NCBI GenBank assembly: GCA_030267965.1
Contig: BRYA01000313.1
Span: 1 to 42,788, forward strand
Length of the DNA: 42,788 nucleotides
Origin: Triparma columacea
Taxonomy: Eukaryota; Sar; Bolidophyceae; Parmales; Triparmaceae
Direction of reading: 5' to 3'
The translations under genes were made by a program, and so were the position numbers. Of this stretch, positions 1-11,330 are shown one piece after another (position 1 is the first letter of the stretch; each line of letters begins with the position of its first letter). A model generated the notes under the pieces. It saw nothing but the letters and a program-made list of their open reading frames with translations. It did not search any database and was not told where the DNA came from.

Positions 1-108
1 TTTACACCCTTTACACCCTTTACACCCTTTACACCCTTTACACCCTTTACACACTTTACACACTTTACACACTTTACACACTTTACACCCTTTACAAAAT
101 TTACAAAC
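1..108. repeat. 9-bp tandem satellite (TTTACACCC)n
   Basis: Twelve head-to-tail 9-bp units. The first five are perfect TTTACACCC. Then come four TTTACACAC units, one more TTTACACCC, and two decayed units (TTTACAAAA, TTTACAAAC). The array starts at base 1, so it probably continues upstream. On the other strand the unit is GGGTGTAAA, which is G-rich and contains no C. The decay towards the gene side is visible directly; what the array is for is not known from sequence. Confidence 0.95.
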
Positions 109-215
109 TTTACCTTTACACACATCTTTTCTCCTTATATCCTCCTCTCTCCTACTCTCACTCCTTAACTCCTCTCACTTCTCCAAAACTACACTCACAC
201 TTCTTTTATTCATTC

Positions 216-545
216 CCATACACATCTACTACACTTCCATTATACTCACAAACCACCACTCTTATACCCCTTTCTTCTTCTCTCTCCTCTTCACCAACCA
301 CACTTACCCTCCTCTTTTTACCCCCATACACATTTACTTCACTTTAATTATACTCACAAACCACCATAACACTTCCACAACTCTCTAAAATCTCATACAC
401 CTCTACTACACATCCTCAATACTCACAAACCAATTTAACACTCCCCTACACATCTACTACACTTTTACAATACTCATCAACCACTTTAACACTTTCACAA
501 TACATCAACTACACTTCTAATATAAACACAAACCACTTTGAAACT
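216..545. repeat. Degenerate minisatellite, about five copies
   Basis: A motif of the form CATCTACTACACTT…TACTCACAAACCAC recurs near 221, 331, 399, 449 and 503, with spacing of about 110, 68, 50 and 54 bases and many substitutions. It follows the 9-bp satellite and lies downstream of the stop codon of the minus-strand START-domain gene. No open reading frame is supported here. Confidence 0.7.
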
Positions 546-640
546 CACACCCCCACACCAAACAACTCTAACACTTTCAAAATACTCCCAACAATAACAA
601 ATCAAATCAATTTCTCCTACAAATGTTGCTGCCCTATTAG

Positions 641-3600
641 TCACTCCCCTTTCTCATCTTCTACCGGCATGACGCTGCTTACTTTAGCCTTCCCACCTCC
701 TACCTCTATAATATCTCTACCATCAGCGCCTCCAACACTTGCTCTCCTAATACTTGTTCTCAAAGCACCTGCTAGACCACCCTCAGCTTCAGCATCAACA
801 CTTGCTCTCCTCACACTCTCTCTTCTTCTAGCATCTCCATCTGTTGGAATAAAATCTACAGGTACTTTATCCTTCATCACATCAGTAAACCACTCTGGCT
901 GCTCCTCTTCCCATTTAGCCCAGTTCAACTCAACCCATTTCTTAACTTCTCCTTCAATTGAGACCCACTGATACCTTGAGTTATCTAAAACCTTAAACTT
1001 TGCTTCTTCACTTTCTTCTTCAAGAAAAAAGGCCATTGAATATTCCTTGCCTTTCTGTGTGCTCAAGAAGGTGCGCCAGTACTTCTTCTCAATGTTCCAA
1101 AAGAATACAGCAAAGCACATGGTAGTTATTAGTATGAAATACTTCACTATCGATGAAGCAATATCAATTGCCTTCCCATCAACATAGGGTGAAGCTATAT
1201 ATATTGACACTGGTAAGCTCCCCATTGTCAACATAAGGCCAAACAACCAGTATACTCCCCCAACTTCATTAGGATGTCTAAACTGCATAATTGAAGTGAA
1301 GTCTACAATGATCTTTACCAGCACTCTTAAAAGTATGCTACTCACAATCTCTATGTTTCTTCCCAATGGTGCCCAGTACCAAAAGTCTCCCCTCAATATC
1401 TTAACCAAAATGTACAGGCCAAGGTCAGCTCCTATGTAGAGAAGGGCCCTACTACCACCCATCAACCCAAGAAGAACTATTGTTGTACACCTTATGAGAA
1501 GCATCCCTGCTGACAAGAGCATCATGGAAACAAACACTATTGCTCTCTTGCTTGCTTTTGCTGGTATATACCCATAAAAGTCAGGCGCTTCCTCTCTCTT
1601 AATTGGGTCTGTGTCCCAGTCATAACTAATTGTTGCTGAGGCAAAGCCTGTTGTAATTGCTGACACTGCAACTGAAAGCCATGCTGAAGTTCCAACCTCT
1701 TTGTCACTGGCTGCTATAGCCATAAGTTGGATTATCACTCCAGGGATTGCCTCAGCAAACATCTCAGCCATTTTCATAGTTGTCATCTCAAGCATTGGGT
1801 CCATTACAGTTCCAACGTCTTGTTTTGCTCCAGTTGCTACCCTGTAAGCATCTACTGCAGGCTTGTACCCAAGCAAGATTGGAATCAACTCCTGCACCAC
1901 CCTCTTCATCCCCAACTTCCTGTTCTGAGCCCAAACAAGAAGCATTTGTAACCCTATTGACATTACCAAACTTGCCAAAGATGCTTTGAAGTACCCATAC
2001 TTCTTATCTTTCGAAAACATGTACGTTACATACACATCAGTCAGCAAATCAGTCATGCTTGTGACAGCACCAAAGGTAACCCTTGCCTTCAAGCCCATCT
2101 TTGAGTTCTTAAATAGATTTACAGCAATTGTCTCAATAAATGGCCTAAACCATTTGTAATCTCTCATTACTTCTTGTACTTCAGTGTATTGATGAGCCCA
2201 CTCGTCCACAGCATGCTTTGCCGTCAGTGTTTGCACTGTAATCATCTTCAGTGCACTTCCAATCTCCAAGCCTCTTGCTTCCTCCAAACTCCCAACTTCT
2301 CCTTCATGTGTTGCGCGTCGCCTCAGTTTATTTCTCACGATAGCGCACAACATTGTTTTGACAAACCTCTTTTGCTTCTCAAGCTCTTTCATTGCCCTAT
2401 TTTGGGCTATGAACTCCTTGACTACCTCGTTTTTACTACCTCCCACATTCATCTCCTTGACCCTTAACATCAACTGATCTCCAAACCTCCTGCCATCCTC
2501 TTCGTTGGCTTCTGAGCTGCTTAAAAGATTATCAAAGTAGATGGCACTATGACTACCTACATCAAGCCTTCTTTTAGCGCTGTTCTTTGCAGCGTTCTTT
2601 GTAATCTCCTTTCCCAGCTCCAGCCTTGTGACAATATTTATCTTGGTCTCTTTTTTACCAACCCTGCAGAACCTCACTGCAAAATCTTCTGTTGCTTGAG
2701 ACTGCAACCCTTTCTCTTTGATTGCTTCGCTCATAATAACAAGAGTGCTTTTATCTGCTCTATACAAACGCATCTTTGAGACAAAGGTCACATCAAATCT
2801 TTGCAACGTTGTTTTGATGCACTCCTTTGCCTTGACCTCTAACTCAAAGTTGTTACCTACATTTGCAGATTCCCTCACTAAGCCCTTGGTCTGAAGCCTG
2901 TCAACATCCCAAAAGTATGCTGCTGCCTCCTCAAAGCCTATCCTCAAGGTAACTGAGATCATTCCCCAGCTATTTCCTCCTCCTTCTGCACCAACAGTTG
3001 CTCTAATCATGTCAAACAGTGGTAAGAGTTTTGTGTCACCCCTCACCTTGAGATCTTTCATCTTCTTGACAATTTCCATCCTCCTTGGCGTGTCAATTTC
3101 ATTAGTCTTATCGAATTTTTTGCGCAATTGTGATACATCAGTTAGGAACTTTGTACCCAACTTTTCAATGACTGCGTTGGGTATGGAGCTGTGCAAGTCT
3201 ACTTGTGTTTGGTATGTAGCTCTTGTTTGTGGAACACCACCCAAAGGAGGTAAAGATTCAAACATCCAGATTGTGTGCACAGTACCAACAACATGGCCAA
3301 ATTTGACAGGGTGTTCCTTTGTCAAGTCATCTATGCTCTGGGTATTAATCCACACAACATCTCTGCCGTGCACATTTTCCCTTTTCCATGTCATCTTGGT
3401 TCTGAAGTCCCTGTAAGCAAATCCAGGAATGCCAAGATCTCTTGTGGAGAAATAGTATAGTGAGTGATTGTTGATATTCTTCACAGTCATGTCCACTACC
3501 CCCCCTTTGTTTAGAGATTTCATTGTATAGCGGCTGTTGAGGTCTATAATCTTTTGTGCTGCGCATTCATAAACACTTGTATCTACTGTTGTCGTTGCTA

Positions 3601-6590
3601 TTGCCACAGCATGTGAATCTCCATCAACATAGGAGCCCTTCATCTTAACGTTACTGTCTGGGCTTTCGAGTTCATACGCCCCAGTTCCTTCCTTGCACTT
3701 CTCGTAGAATTCCTTGCCTCTCTGGATTGCCTTCTCCTCCTCTTCTGTATAAGTTTGCTGCTCATTTTTTATAACTTTGGCAAGCAACTCTCGTGCAATC
3801 GAGTCCTTTTCGTCATCAGTTTTTGCAAACTTGTTCTTGATGTCAATTATCACCTTTGCATAATTAGATGACAAGTAGTTCATTACAAATGATGGCACAG
3901 AACTCTTGATATCAACCCTGGAGGCAAATGTGACACGACACTGAGGGGTCCCCTTATCAGTTGGTAGCGCTTCAAACAGCCATGTTGTTGTTGCAGATGC
4001 AAGAACAGTCCCAGGGGTCGATGGGCAGTCCTTATCCAACAGGTTGGTGTCTTTGTACACTGTCCAACATGTCTTTCCTCCCTCCTCAAACTTCCACATA
4101 CCAATTCTCCTCCACTCCCTATCAGATAATCCTCGTACCCCAAGATTTCTCCTATGTAAGCACAGCTGTGAGTGATCGTTCAGCTTCTTTGTTTCGATCG
4201 CCTTGTACTTCTTTCCAAGCTTGGACTGTTCCTCCAATGAGTCCTTGATGAACTCATATGCAACACACTCTGAAAGTGTAGCATCGACGACTGTTTCGCA
4301 AAAACCGACGCCTAGAGAGTCTCCCTCAAGATGGACAAACTTCATCTTCACCCTGGGATCTGGACTCTTCAAGTTTTTGAATGTCTTGCTTGCTTTGCAA
4401 TTTATGTAGAACTCCTTGCCCTCCTTGATTGCCTCCTCCTCTTCATCAGTGTAATGTTGGGGCTCGTTCTTTATAATATTTTCGAGAGTCAGCAGTGCTT
4501 CCATGTCTATCTCGTCGTTGCTCTTGCTCTTGATTTTAGGGTGTTCTTTTCGCACAACGTCCTGGGCAGTGCCTCCAAATGTAGTCAGCCCCTTCTCTCC
4601 ATTTCCCTGAGGCTCAACATGCCCGATCTCGATGTCGTCGTCCATGTCGCGTACGATATTCTCTTCTTCATCGAGCCCCCCGTTGCCGTTATCTTCAGTA
4701 ACAACTCGCTCGTAGTCCTCTGAGTCTGTTGTAGAAAAAGCTTTTGTAAGGGCTGCAGTGCCCATCTCTTCTGCAGCAGCCCTGAGCGCATCGTTCTCCT
4801 TCATCAACTTGTCGTTGATATCTTTGAGGTTCTTTATCTCAACGATGTGTTCGGCAATTTCTATCCCTTGAGCATTGACGAGCTTCGCTAATCTTTCGTT
4901 TTCCTCCTCCGTCTTTGCAACTTTTACAAAGCTTTCAGGATTCATTGGTACGGTCGAAGGGGCGGTCGTAAGGCCGGCGGACGGCTGCACGGCACTAACA
5001 TTATTACTGTCTACAACCAGACCGACGGCGTCCTCATGACCATTTTCAGAGTCTGCAGTAATGGCGATTATGGCGTTTGTTAGTCAAAATGAAAAAGAAT
5101 TCCACGCGTGCCCCTCGATGCCGCATGCGGTCGCCGCAGATGGAACCCACGCGGTTGCCGGGGACGGATCCCATTCGGTCGCCGGAGACGGATCTCATGC
5201 GGTTGCCGCAGGCTGCCGCCCGTCGAGCTTGGCGCCGAGGGCCAGGCCCTCAGCGAACGGCTCCGCGCTTTCCGCACGCAGGCAGTGAAAAAAACTACAA
5301 AGTTCCCGCGACTCTCCCGCTCTCCCCTAGAGTATTAAACGGGTCTTTCCTTTCACCGCTCTCAACGCACAACTCACCTTGTTCCGCGTCCTCGTAGCGG
5401 TTTTTGAAGTCTGCCGTAATGGCGATGATGGTATTTGTTAGTCAACATGAAAAGATTTCCATGGGTGCTCCTCGTTTCTGTGTAGCATATCAAGCGCCCC
5501 ACACGGTCGCTGCAGAAGCATACCATGCGGTTGCCGCAGATGGAACCCACGCGGTCGCCGGGGACGGATCCCATGCGGTCGCCGGAGACGGATCCCATGC
5601 GGTCGCCGCAGACCGGCGCGCGTTTCTGTGTAGAATATCAAGGGTCTCCCTCCCTACAACCCCCTGAAATGAACTTACCTCGGTCTCGTCCGGCGTCCTC
5701 CTGAGAGCTTTTAGATTTAGCGACTGCGAAGGGGACAACATTGTTGCAAAAGTGAGAATAAATTACAAAGTTTCAACGTGTCCTCCCGCGACTCTCCCGC
5801 TCTCGCCTAGAATATTAATATGTATTTTTTTACCCGGCGCTCAACGCACAACTCACCTCGTCCGGCGTCCTCGTGAGACATTTCAGTTGCTGCAGAGGAA
5901 ACGACAAAGAGGGGAAAAGTGAGCAAAAGTGGCAAATTTCATCTTGTCCTCCCTCACATCTCCCGCTCTCTCCTAAAGTATAAAGATGTTCTTTTTCTCC
6001 TCGAGCGCTCGACGCTCACTCACCTCGTCTGGCTTCCCCATGATCATTTTCAGATTCTGCGGGTGTGGAAATGTTGATGTTTTTTTAGCTTTTTGGAATC
6101 ATTTCAACAGGCTTCCCAACGACCTCTCTTTTTTCACTCCTTCCCATCTCACCCCCTACACGAACTCACCTCGTCCGACGTCTCCATGAGGCCTATCAAT
6201 ATCAGCAGTTGCCCCAAGGTTGACAGCATAGTCATTTGCAGACTTGACGACATCAGCGGCAGCCAAGGCAGCAATGTCACGGTGTTCCACCGCCTCGAAG
6301 ACAACGACATCGTCGACAGCATGCTCGACAACAGCAGACTGATCCGCGGCGGAATCAGCGGCGGCCGCAAGGAGGACAGCAAGGTCAGTTGCAGCGCTGA
6401 CAATATCAGCAGCTGTGCCAACGTGTGCAGTGCCCTTGATGGCAGCAGCAAGGACGTTAGCTGCCGATGCTGTGGTGGCAAGATCAGAAGTATGTCGAGC
6501 TCTTGTTGCCCTTAAGTCGGCCTTCAATTCAGCTATCTCCTTGTCCCTCTGCTTCAGGAGGATAGTGAAATCCATCTCACTGTCTGCCAT
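641..6590 (-). CDS. Multi-START-domain, multi-pass membrane protein with mini-exon array
   Basis: Six exons read in frame on the minus strand: 6170-6590, 6024-6056, 5857-5889, 5679-5723, 5378-5410 and 641-5052, giving 1658 residues. The ATG at 6588-6590 starts MADSEMDF. Exon 1 encodes an Ala/Val/Asp-rich segment (1-140). Four mini-exons of 33, 33, 45 and 33 nt encode residues 141-188 as variants of an 11-residue repeat. A short coiled coil follows (about 227-285). Three START-like (lipid-binding helix-grip) modules lie near 373-600, 611-850 and 864-1000; the first two are clear internal duplicates, each opening with an IKNE…YT.EEE.AI..GKEFY pattern. Residues about 1180-1510 hold multiple membrane helices, including a DLLTD segment and AIPGVIIQL, which recall XK-related scramblases. 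The tail is charged, with RRAS motifs that could be phosphorylated. START modules bind lipids or sterols, so a membrane lipid transfer or sensing role is inferred. A 5'-UTR intron (6595-6818) is possible. The exon structure is well supported by frame; the XKR resemblance is weak. Confidence 0.85.
5053..5377 (-). repeat. Intron 5 of START gene carrying a 24-bp repeat array
   Basis: The intron is bounded by GTGAGT (read from 5377) and TGCAG (ending at 5053). It contains a 24-bp GC-rich repeat at 5127-5150, 5151-5174 and 5175-5198, plus a partial copy at 5199-5211. The core is GCGGTCGCCGGAGACGGATC. A CTAAC branch-point-like element precedes the acceptor (near 5081). Its acceptor-proximal half closely matches intron 4, so the intron was duplicated with its repeats. 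Confidence 0.85.
5411..5678 (-). repeat. Intron 4 of START gene carrying the same 24-bp repeat array
   Basis: The intron is bounded by GTAAGT (from 5678) and GGCAG (ending at 5411). Copies of the 24-bp repeat lie at 5503-5526 (diverged), 5527-5550, 5551-5574 and 5575-5598, with a partial copy at 5599-5611. A further internal duplication (TTTCTGTGTAG.ATATCAAG) occurs near 5474 and 5621. The array is open in several frames on both strands, which creates spurious short reading frames. Confidence 0.85.
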
Positions 6591-7232
6591 CAGCCTGCGA
6601 AAGCGTGAGGGGGAGAAATTTGTTTTCACGACGAAGATGTTGGGTGAGCCGAGACGAATACTATTTGCGCATATAACTCTATCCTTTTAATTGCTCAGGA
6701 GTCCAAATCCCCAAGGAAGTTGGGCCTGCTGTTGTGTCCTCCCTCCCTCCCCTCGCCCCCGTATCCTCCCTCCCCAACAATCCGTCCTCCGCCCTCGCCT
6801 TCTATACAAAAATCTCACCTTGTTTCGTCCCTATCCACTCCACTTCTTCACAAAGTCCCTGTTCCAAATGACCTCGAGAATGCCCTGCTCTAAAGCTCTC
6901 ACAGTCACACGGGTGATCCAAATATCTTGAGGTGTGGAGTAATAAGTAAAGGATAACAGCAGTGTGAAGAAGAATGTAATTATAACTCGCCAAGCCAATA
7001 AAATATGTTCCTCGCTCAGCGCAGCGGACCGGTTTCTAATCCGGGTCCGACCGGGCCAAATATTTTTTGAGAAAATCCTGCCCTCGCCACTTTCCTCCAC
7101 AGCCGTGGACTAATCACCCACTTTGTCCTCCTTGGCCCCCGCCACCACCTGAGTCCTCCTTTGCTCCCTCCCTCCTCCGTCTCTTCCTCCTCCCATTTTT
7201 GACAGGGTTACGGTTACTCCGCCTTCCTCCTC
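6591..7232. promoter_or_regulatory. Divergent intergenic region, START gene / kinesin
   Basis: This 640-bp region separates two oppositely transcribed start codons and presumably holds both promoters. On the minus strand a plausible intron runs from donor GTGAGA (6818) to acceptor TTTCGCAG (6595), four bases before the START-gene ATG. It would be a 5'-UTR intron, because every frame upstream meets a stop and no ATG precedes it. No TATA element or other motif could be assigned with confidence. Confidence 0.4.
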
Positions 7233-10200
7233 ATGTCCAATTTACCAGCTCTAGGAGCGTCTTCGGGTGTTCCTCCTCCTCCTCCGAACTCCCGGAGGTC
7301 TTCTGCCCCTGCAGCATACCAGAAGCCATGGGTTGCGAATCCGTCCCACGAAGATCATAACAAGGATGTGAATGTCAGTGCGACAGTGCAGGTCTTTTGT
7401 AGATTCAGGCCAACGAAGACTGATATTGCGTCGAAGAGCGAGAAGAATGATCTCCCATCCGACGCTGCTTTTGTTTTGGATGTGGATTCGAACTCTGTTC
7501 AGTCTCGTCCTTCAACAATGTTTCCGGATGGTGGGGGAAGGACGTTCCACTTCGACCGTGTTTTCCCTCCGTCTGCTCAACAGTCCTCCGTGTATGAATC
7601 TGTTGAGGACGTTGTCAAGGGCGTTATGATGGGATTTAATGGCACCATCATGATGTATGGTCAAACGAGCAGCGGCAAGACCCACAGCATGGAGGGTGTC
7701 ATGACTGAGGGTGAGTTGCAAGGCCCTTTAGAGAAAGAGAGAATGAATGAATGGATGGATGGATGGATGGATGGATGGATGGATGGATGGATGGATGGAT
7801 GGATGGATGAGACGTATAGCAATACTTCGTACCCCCGTCTCCTGCTCTCCCACCTGCCAATTCACCCACTCGCCAACCCCCCACCTGCACCATCCACCCC
7901 GCAGACCTCTCTAACCCGAACCGAGGTATCTGTCCGCGATCGATTTCGACGCTATTTTCGTGCATCTCTGAGTCCTCTGCCGACATGGAGTTCACCATAA
8001 AATTGACTTTTGTTGAGATATACTGCGAGAAGATTCGTGACCTTCTGGAGCCTCTCTCTAACAATATCCGCATCAAGGAGCTTCCCTCTGGCGAGCTTGT
8101 GCTTAGCGGGGTAACGGAGGTATATGTGACGTGTGAGCAGGTAAGAATGTTCGATGAGCGAAAATGTATCTCTCGAAAAGTCATAACCGAGGTACCGGAT
8201 CCAGTACCCCCAACCTCTTACCCACGATCACAACCCTCATCACGATTCGCCTTACTCGTCACAGGAGGTCTACTCCGTGATGCACACTGGCAAGGCGAAC
8301 AGAGCAACAGCGCCGACTTTGATGAATGCTGAGTCTTCCCGGTCTCACTCTCTCTTCATGATCACCGTGGAGCAGAGAGATACAAAAACTGAGCGAATCG
8401 TCAGGTGAGAATGGAGGACAATTCATCGTCATCTTTGCAACGCAAACATACTAATCACGCTCACAACAGGGCCAGGTTGGTGCTCGGTGATCTGGCTGGT
8501 AGCGAGAGGATCAAGAAGACGCAGGTTAGGGGGGTAAGGTTGGACGAAGCCAAGATGATCAACCGTTCCCTGACAACGCTAGGAATGGTGATCAACTCCC
8601 TAACTGATGGGAGCAAGCACGTGCCTTACAGGGATAGTAAGCTTACGAGGGTGTTGCAAGAGAGTCTGGGCGGAAACAGCAGGACTGCCCTTATTGTTTG
8701 CTGCGCGCCTGAGAAAGATCACGGCCAGGAGACGATAAGCACGCTTAGATTTGGGGAGCGTGCCAGTAGAATCAAGAACAAGATAGTCAGGAACGAGGAG
8801 CTCAGTGTTTCGGAGCTAAAAGAGGTGAGACAATTATTGCCGCATGCGAAGCATGTCATCTCTTCCACTAATGCAAATATTTCCTCGCTCGCTTCTCTCG
8901 TTACAGCTGTTAGATAAGGCCAACGACGAGATAGTGATGTTGAAGGGGGTTATTGTAAAGCTGGAGGAAGAGAGGGAAAAAAAGAAATCAAATAAGAAGA
9001 GTTCCACACCTGTCAATTCCGCCGCCGCAACGCAGTATCAGTTCCTCAAGATTGACGACGACGATCAATCCACGCGTGACCTACTCAGGGAGGTTGACGA
9101 CATTGGCCTTGAGGGTGATGAGATCTTGACTTCGAGGTTGTCGGAGACTTCTGTGGAGGAAAAGGCCGAAGTCCTCGGCAGACAGGTAACGGTTCTCAAG
9201 CAGCAGCTGAAAAAGCAGAGGCTCATGCAGATCCAAGCGTTCCAAACTCAGAAGGAGCTGGAGGGGGAAATCGAAACGTTGCGCCAGGACGCAGCGAAGG
9301 GTGCCGTGAAGGATGTCGTGGATGAAGCCATAGAGGATGATGATGATGCTGAAACTGTCCTTACCGTTGACTCGTTGGCTACCCGCGATAAACTGATGGA
9401 GCTGGAGGGAGTTGAAGTGGCTTTGAATAGGGAGAGGACGGAACATGAAAAGGCCAAAGCAACGGTTCTCGCCCTGCAGGAAACACTTCTTGCTCTTGCG
9501 GGGGAGAAGGTAAAGGAAAGTCACACTTCGACGCCTGGAAAGCCCAAGAGTAAGAAGAGCCACAGGTTTGACCTTCACAATGTCCTCACGGGGGGCGACG
9601 GAGAGGCCATGGTTGATAGGTGAGAAAGTGAGACAAGACGAGACAAGGAGAGAAGATGTGACATTGACCTCCCACACCTCGCCGCACAATTCAACTAACC
9701 GCTAACGCCCGTCACAGTCCTATGGCCGAGAGGACCCCGATATTTGACTATTCTGAGGCGCCGTCGATGACTGATGTAGGTGTGTCGACCAACCACGTTA
9801 CGTTCGAGGAGAAGAGTATGATGACCGACAGCGGCTTCGACTACGAGGCTGAAGTTAGCCGCCTGGGAGAGGAGGTGGAAAGGCTTATCGAGGAAAAGGC
9901 GGTGATGGCCGCCGAGAAGGAGAGCTCGGAGTCTGTCCTGATGGGTGAGGTGGAGAATTTGAAGCTGGCAGTGACGGAGATGGAAGGAACCGGCGAGGAA
10001 AGGAAGGAGGGTCTGGCGAGGCTGGAGTTGGAAAGCGTAGAGATGAAGAAGGCAGTGGAGACCCTTGGCATCGAGAGGGATTCGATCAAAGAGTCTTTGG
10101 ATGAGGCCAGGGAAGAAATCGATATTGCTAGGGCGGAACTGGGGGCAGTCAAAGTAGAGAACGAGCGTTTGGAGGTGCACATTTCGAGCCTGATGGAATG

Positions 10201-11251
10201 TCAGCGAGAGAAGGAGGACGAGAATGCGCTCCTTGAGATATCGAGTGTAGAGCTCAAGGGAACGATGGAGGTGATGGAGCGGGAGGAGAAGAAGAGGGAG
10301 AGGGAGGTCAGGAGGTTGCAAGGGCTTCTCGACAAAATGGAGGTCGAGAGCAAGGAGCGCATGTCAGAATTCGAAGACATCATAAGTGGCAACGAGGAGA
10401 GGATAGCCGAGCTCACGAAAGAGCTTGGCGAGGCGAGGAAGGAGGCTGCCCTCAAGGCGAAGAAGCAGGGTGGTGACGGAGGAGATGAGGCGCCTGGTCA
10501 GCTTGGCCAACTGAAGAGCCTCAGCTCTGAGCTCCAGAGCATGATCGATGACGAAATTGAGGAGCTTGAGACTGAGCTGGAGGAGGCTGAAAACAACGCC
10601 CTCAAGGCGAACAGAGAATTGAAGGCGGTCAGAGACGAGCTCGTTAGCGTAAAGTCGGAGGCATTCGAAACCGAGAAGGAGCTTCGCAAGGAAATTTCAG
10701 CCCTCAGGAAAAGGGTTGAATACCACAATGACAGAGAGGAAAGGGCCAAGGAGAGCGTTGAAAAGAGGAGGAGCAGCAGGGGGGAGTTTTGGAGCCCGAG
10801 CAGGACGTTCAGTGGCGATCACGGGCAGGAACCTCCATTCAGCGGTTCTAGGGGGGGCACGCCTGGCGAAGACGAAACCCTGGAGAGCTTAAAGGCCGAA
10901 CTGGATCTCCTTGAGCACCAGTATCACAACAACCTCGACGCCCACGCCCTCGTCCTGGAGACCAAGGAGGAAGTCCTGCGTTCTTTGCTTAAGCAGAACG
11001 CTTCCCTCACCATGGACAGGAGTGCCCTTCAGAGGACTGCCGAGCAGCAGCAGGCGAGGATAGAGACTCTCACGGAGGCCATGCAAGCGATGCAAAAGGC
11101 GCAGCATCTAATTGGCAGGGGCGGAGTTGTAAGGGGCGGGGGCGGGAGGAGCGGCGGGGGCCTCCGCGGAGGAAGAGGAGGAGGGGTTGGTAGCCCGACA
11201 GTCAGCCCTTCAGGGGCAGGGGCGATAAAGAAACCTCCGTCTACAAACTAA
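7233..11251 (+). CDS. Kinesin motor protein, kinesin-1-like
   Basis: Six exons join in frame: 7233-7710, 7905-8140, 8265-8404, 8470-8824, 8907-9619 and 9718-11251, giving 1151 residues. The N-terminal motor domain (about 45-390) has the P-loop [10 protein letters not shown], switch [10 protein letters not shown], and switch II DLAGSER preceded by Gly instead of the usual Val. It ends with [20 protein letters not shown], a block typical of kinesin heavy chains. A long coiled coil, interrupted by short breaks, follows to about residue 1090. The C-terminus is a Gly/Arg-rich tail with RGG-like repeats (about 1098-1130). Kinesins of this type carry cargo towards microtubule plus ends using ATP. 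The subfamily is judged from the MINRSL…YRDSKLTR region; cargo is unknown. The Gly/Arg tail is unusual for a kinesin and might bind RNA or microtubules. Confidence 0.92.
7741..7810 (+). repeat. (GGAT)n microsatellite in kinesin intron 1
   Basis: About 17 uninterrupted tetranucleotide units (GAAT first, then GGAT) lie inside the first kinesin intron (7711-7904). The repeat is outside the coding sequence, although it is open in the + frame and would be read as Met-Asp-Gly-Trp repeats if the intron were retained. Confidence 0.95.
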
Positions 11252-11330
11252 TTTCATTTGAGTATGAATAACAATACAGCTTTTCTCCTCCCTCGCTGTT
11301 CAGGGATCCCCCCCCCCCGCTTTGGGCTCT

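Larger units (their letters stand above)
1..623. other. Nearly G-free + strand tract
   Basis: Reading the + strand base by base, the only G between 1 and 623 is at 540. The minus strand is therefore nearly C-free. The tract covers the 9-bp satellite, the degenerate minisatellite and about 80 further bases. It ends about 20 bases before the stop codon of the minus-strand gene, so any transcript running past that stop would be almost devoid of C. Confidence 0.95.

Noticed and set aside
1..600. CRISPR-like array
   Set aside because: The units are contiguous, with no spacers of regular length, and the host is a eukaryote.
5404..5667. Plus-strand protein of HAVAGDGS-type repeats
   Set aside because: It is produced by the 24-bp array within introns of the minus-strand gene, and similar peptides arise in every open frame of the array.
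7010..7058. tRNA-like segment with TTTCTAAT loop and GC-rich arms
   Set aside because: The anticodon stem has mismatches and no T-arm or acceptor follows. It may be a chance or degenerate fragment.
6802..7100. Minus-strand open frames with membrane-like segments upstream of the START gene
   Set aside because: None starts with ATG and none joins the START frame across the candidate intron. They are best treated as leader sequence.
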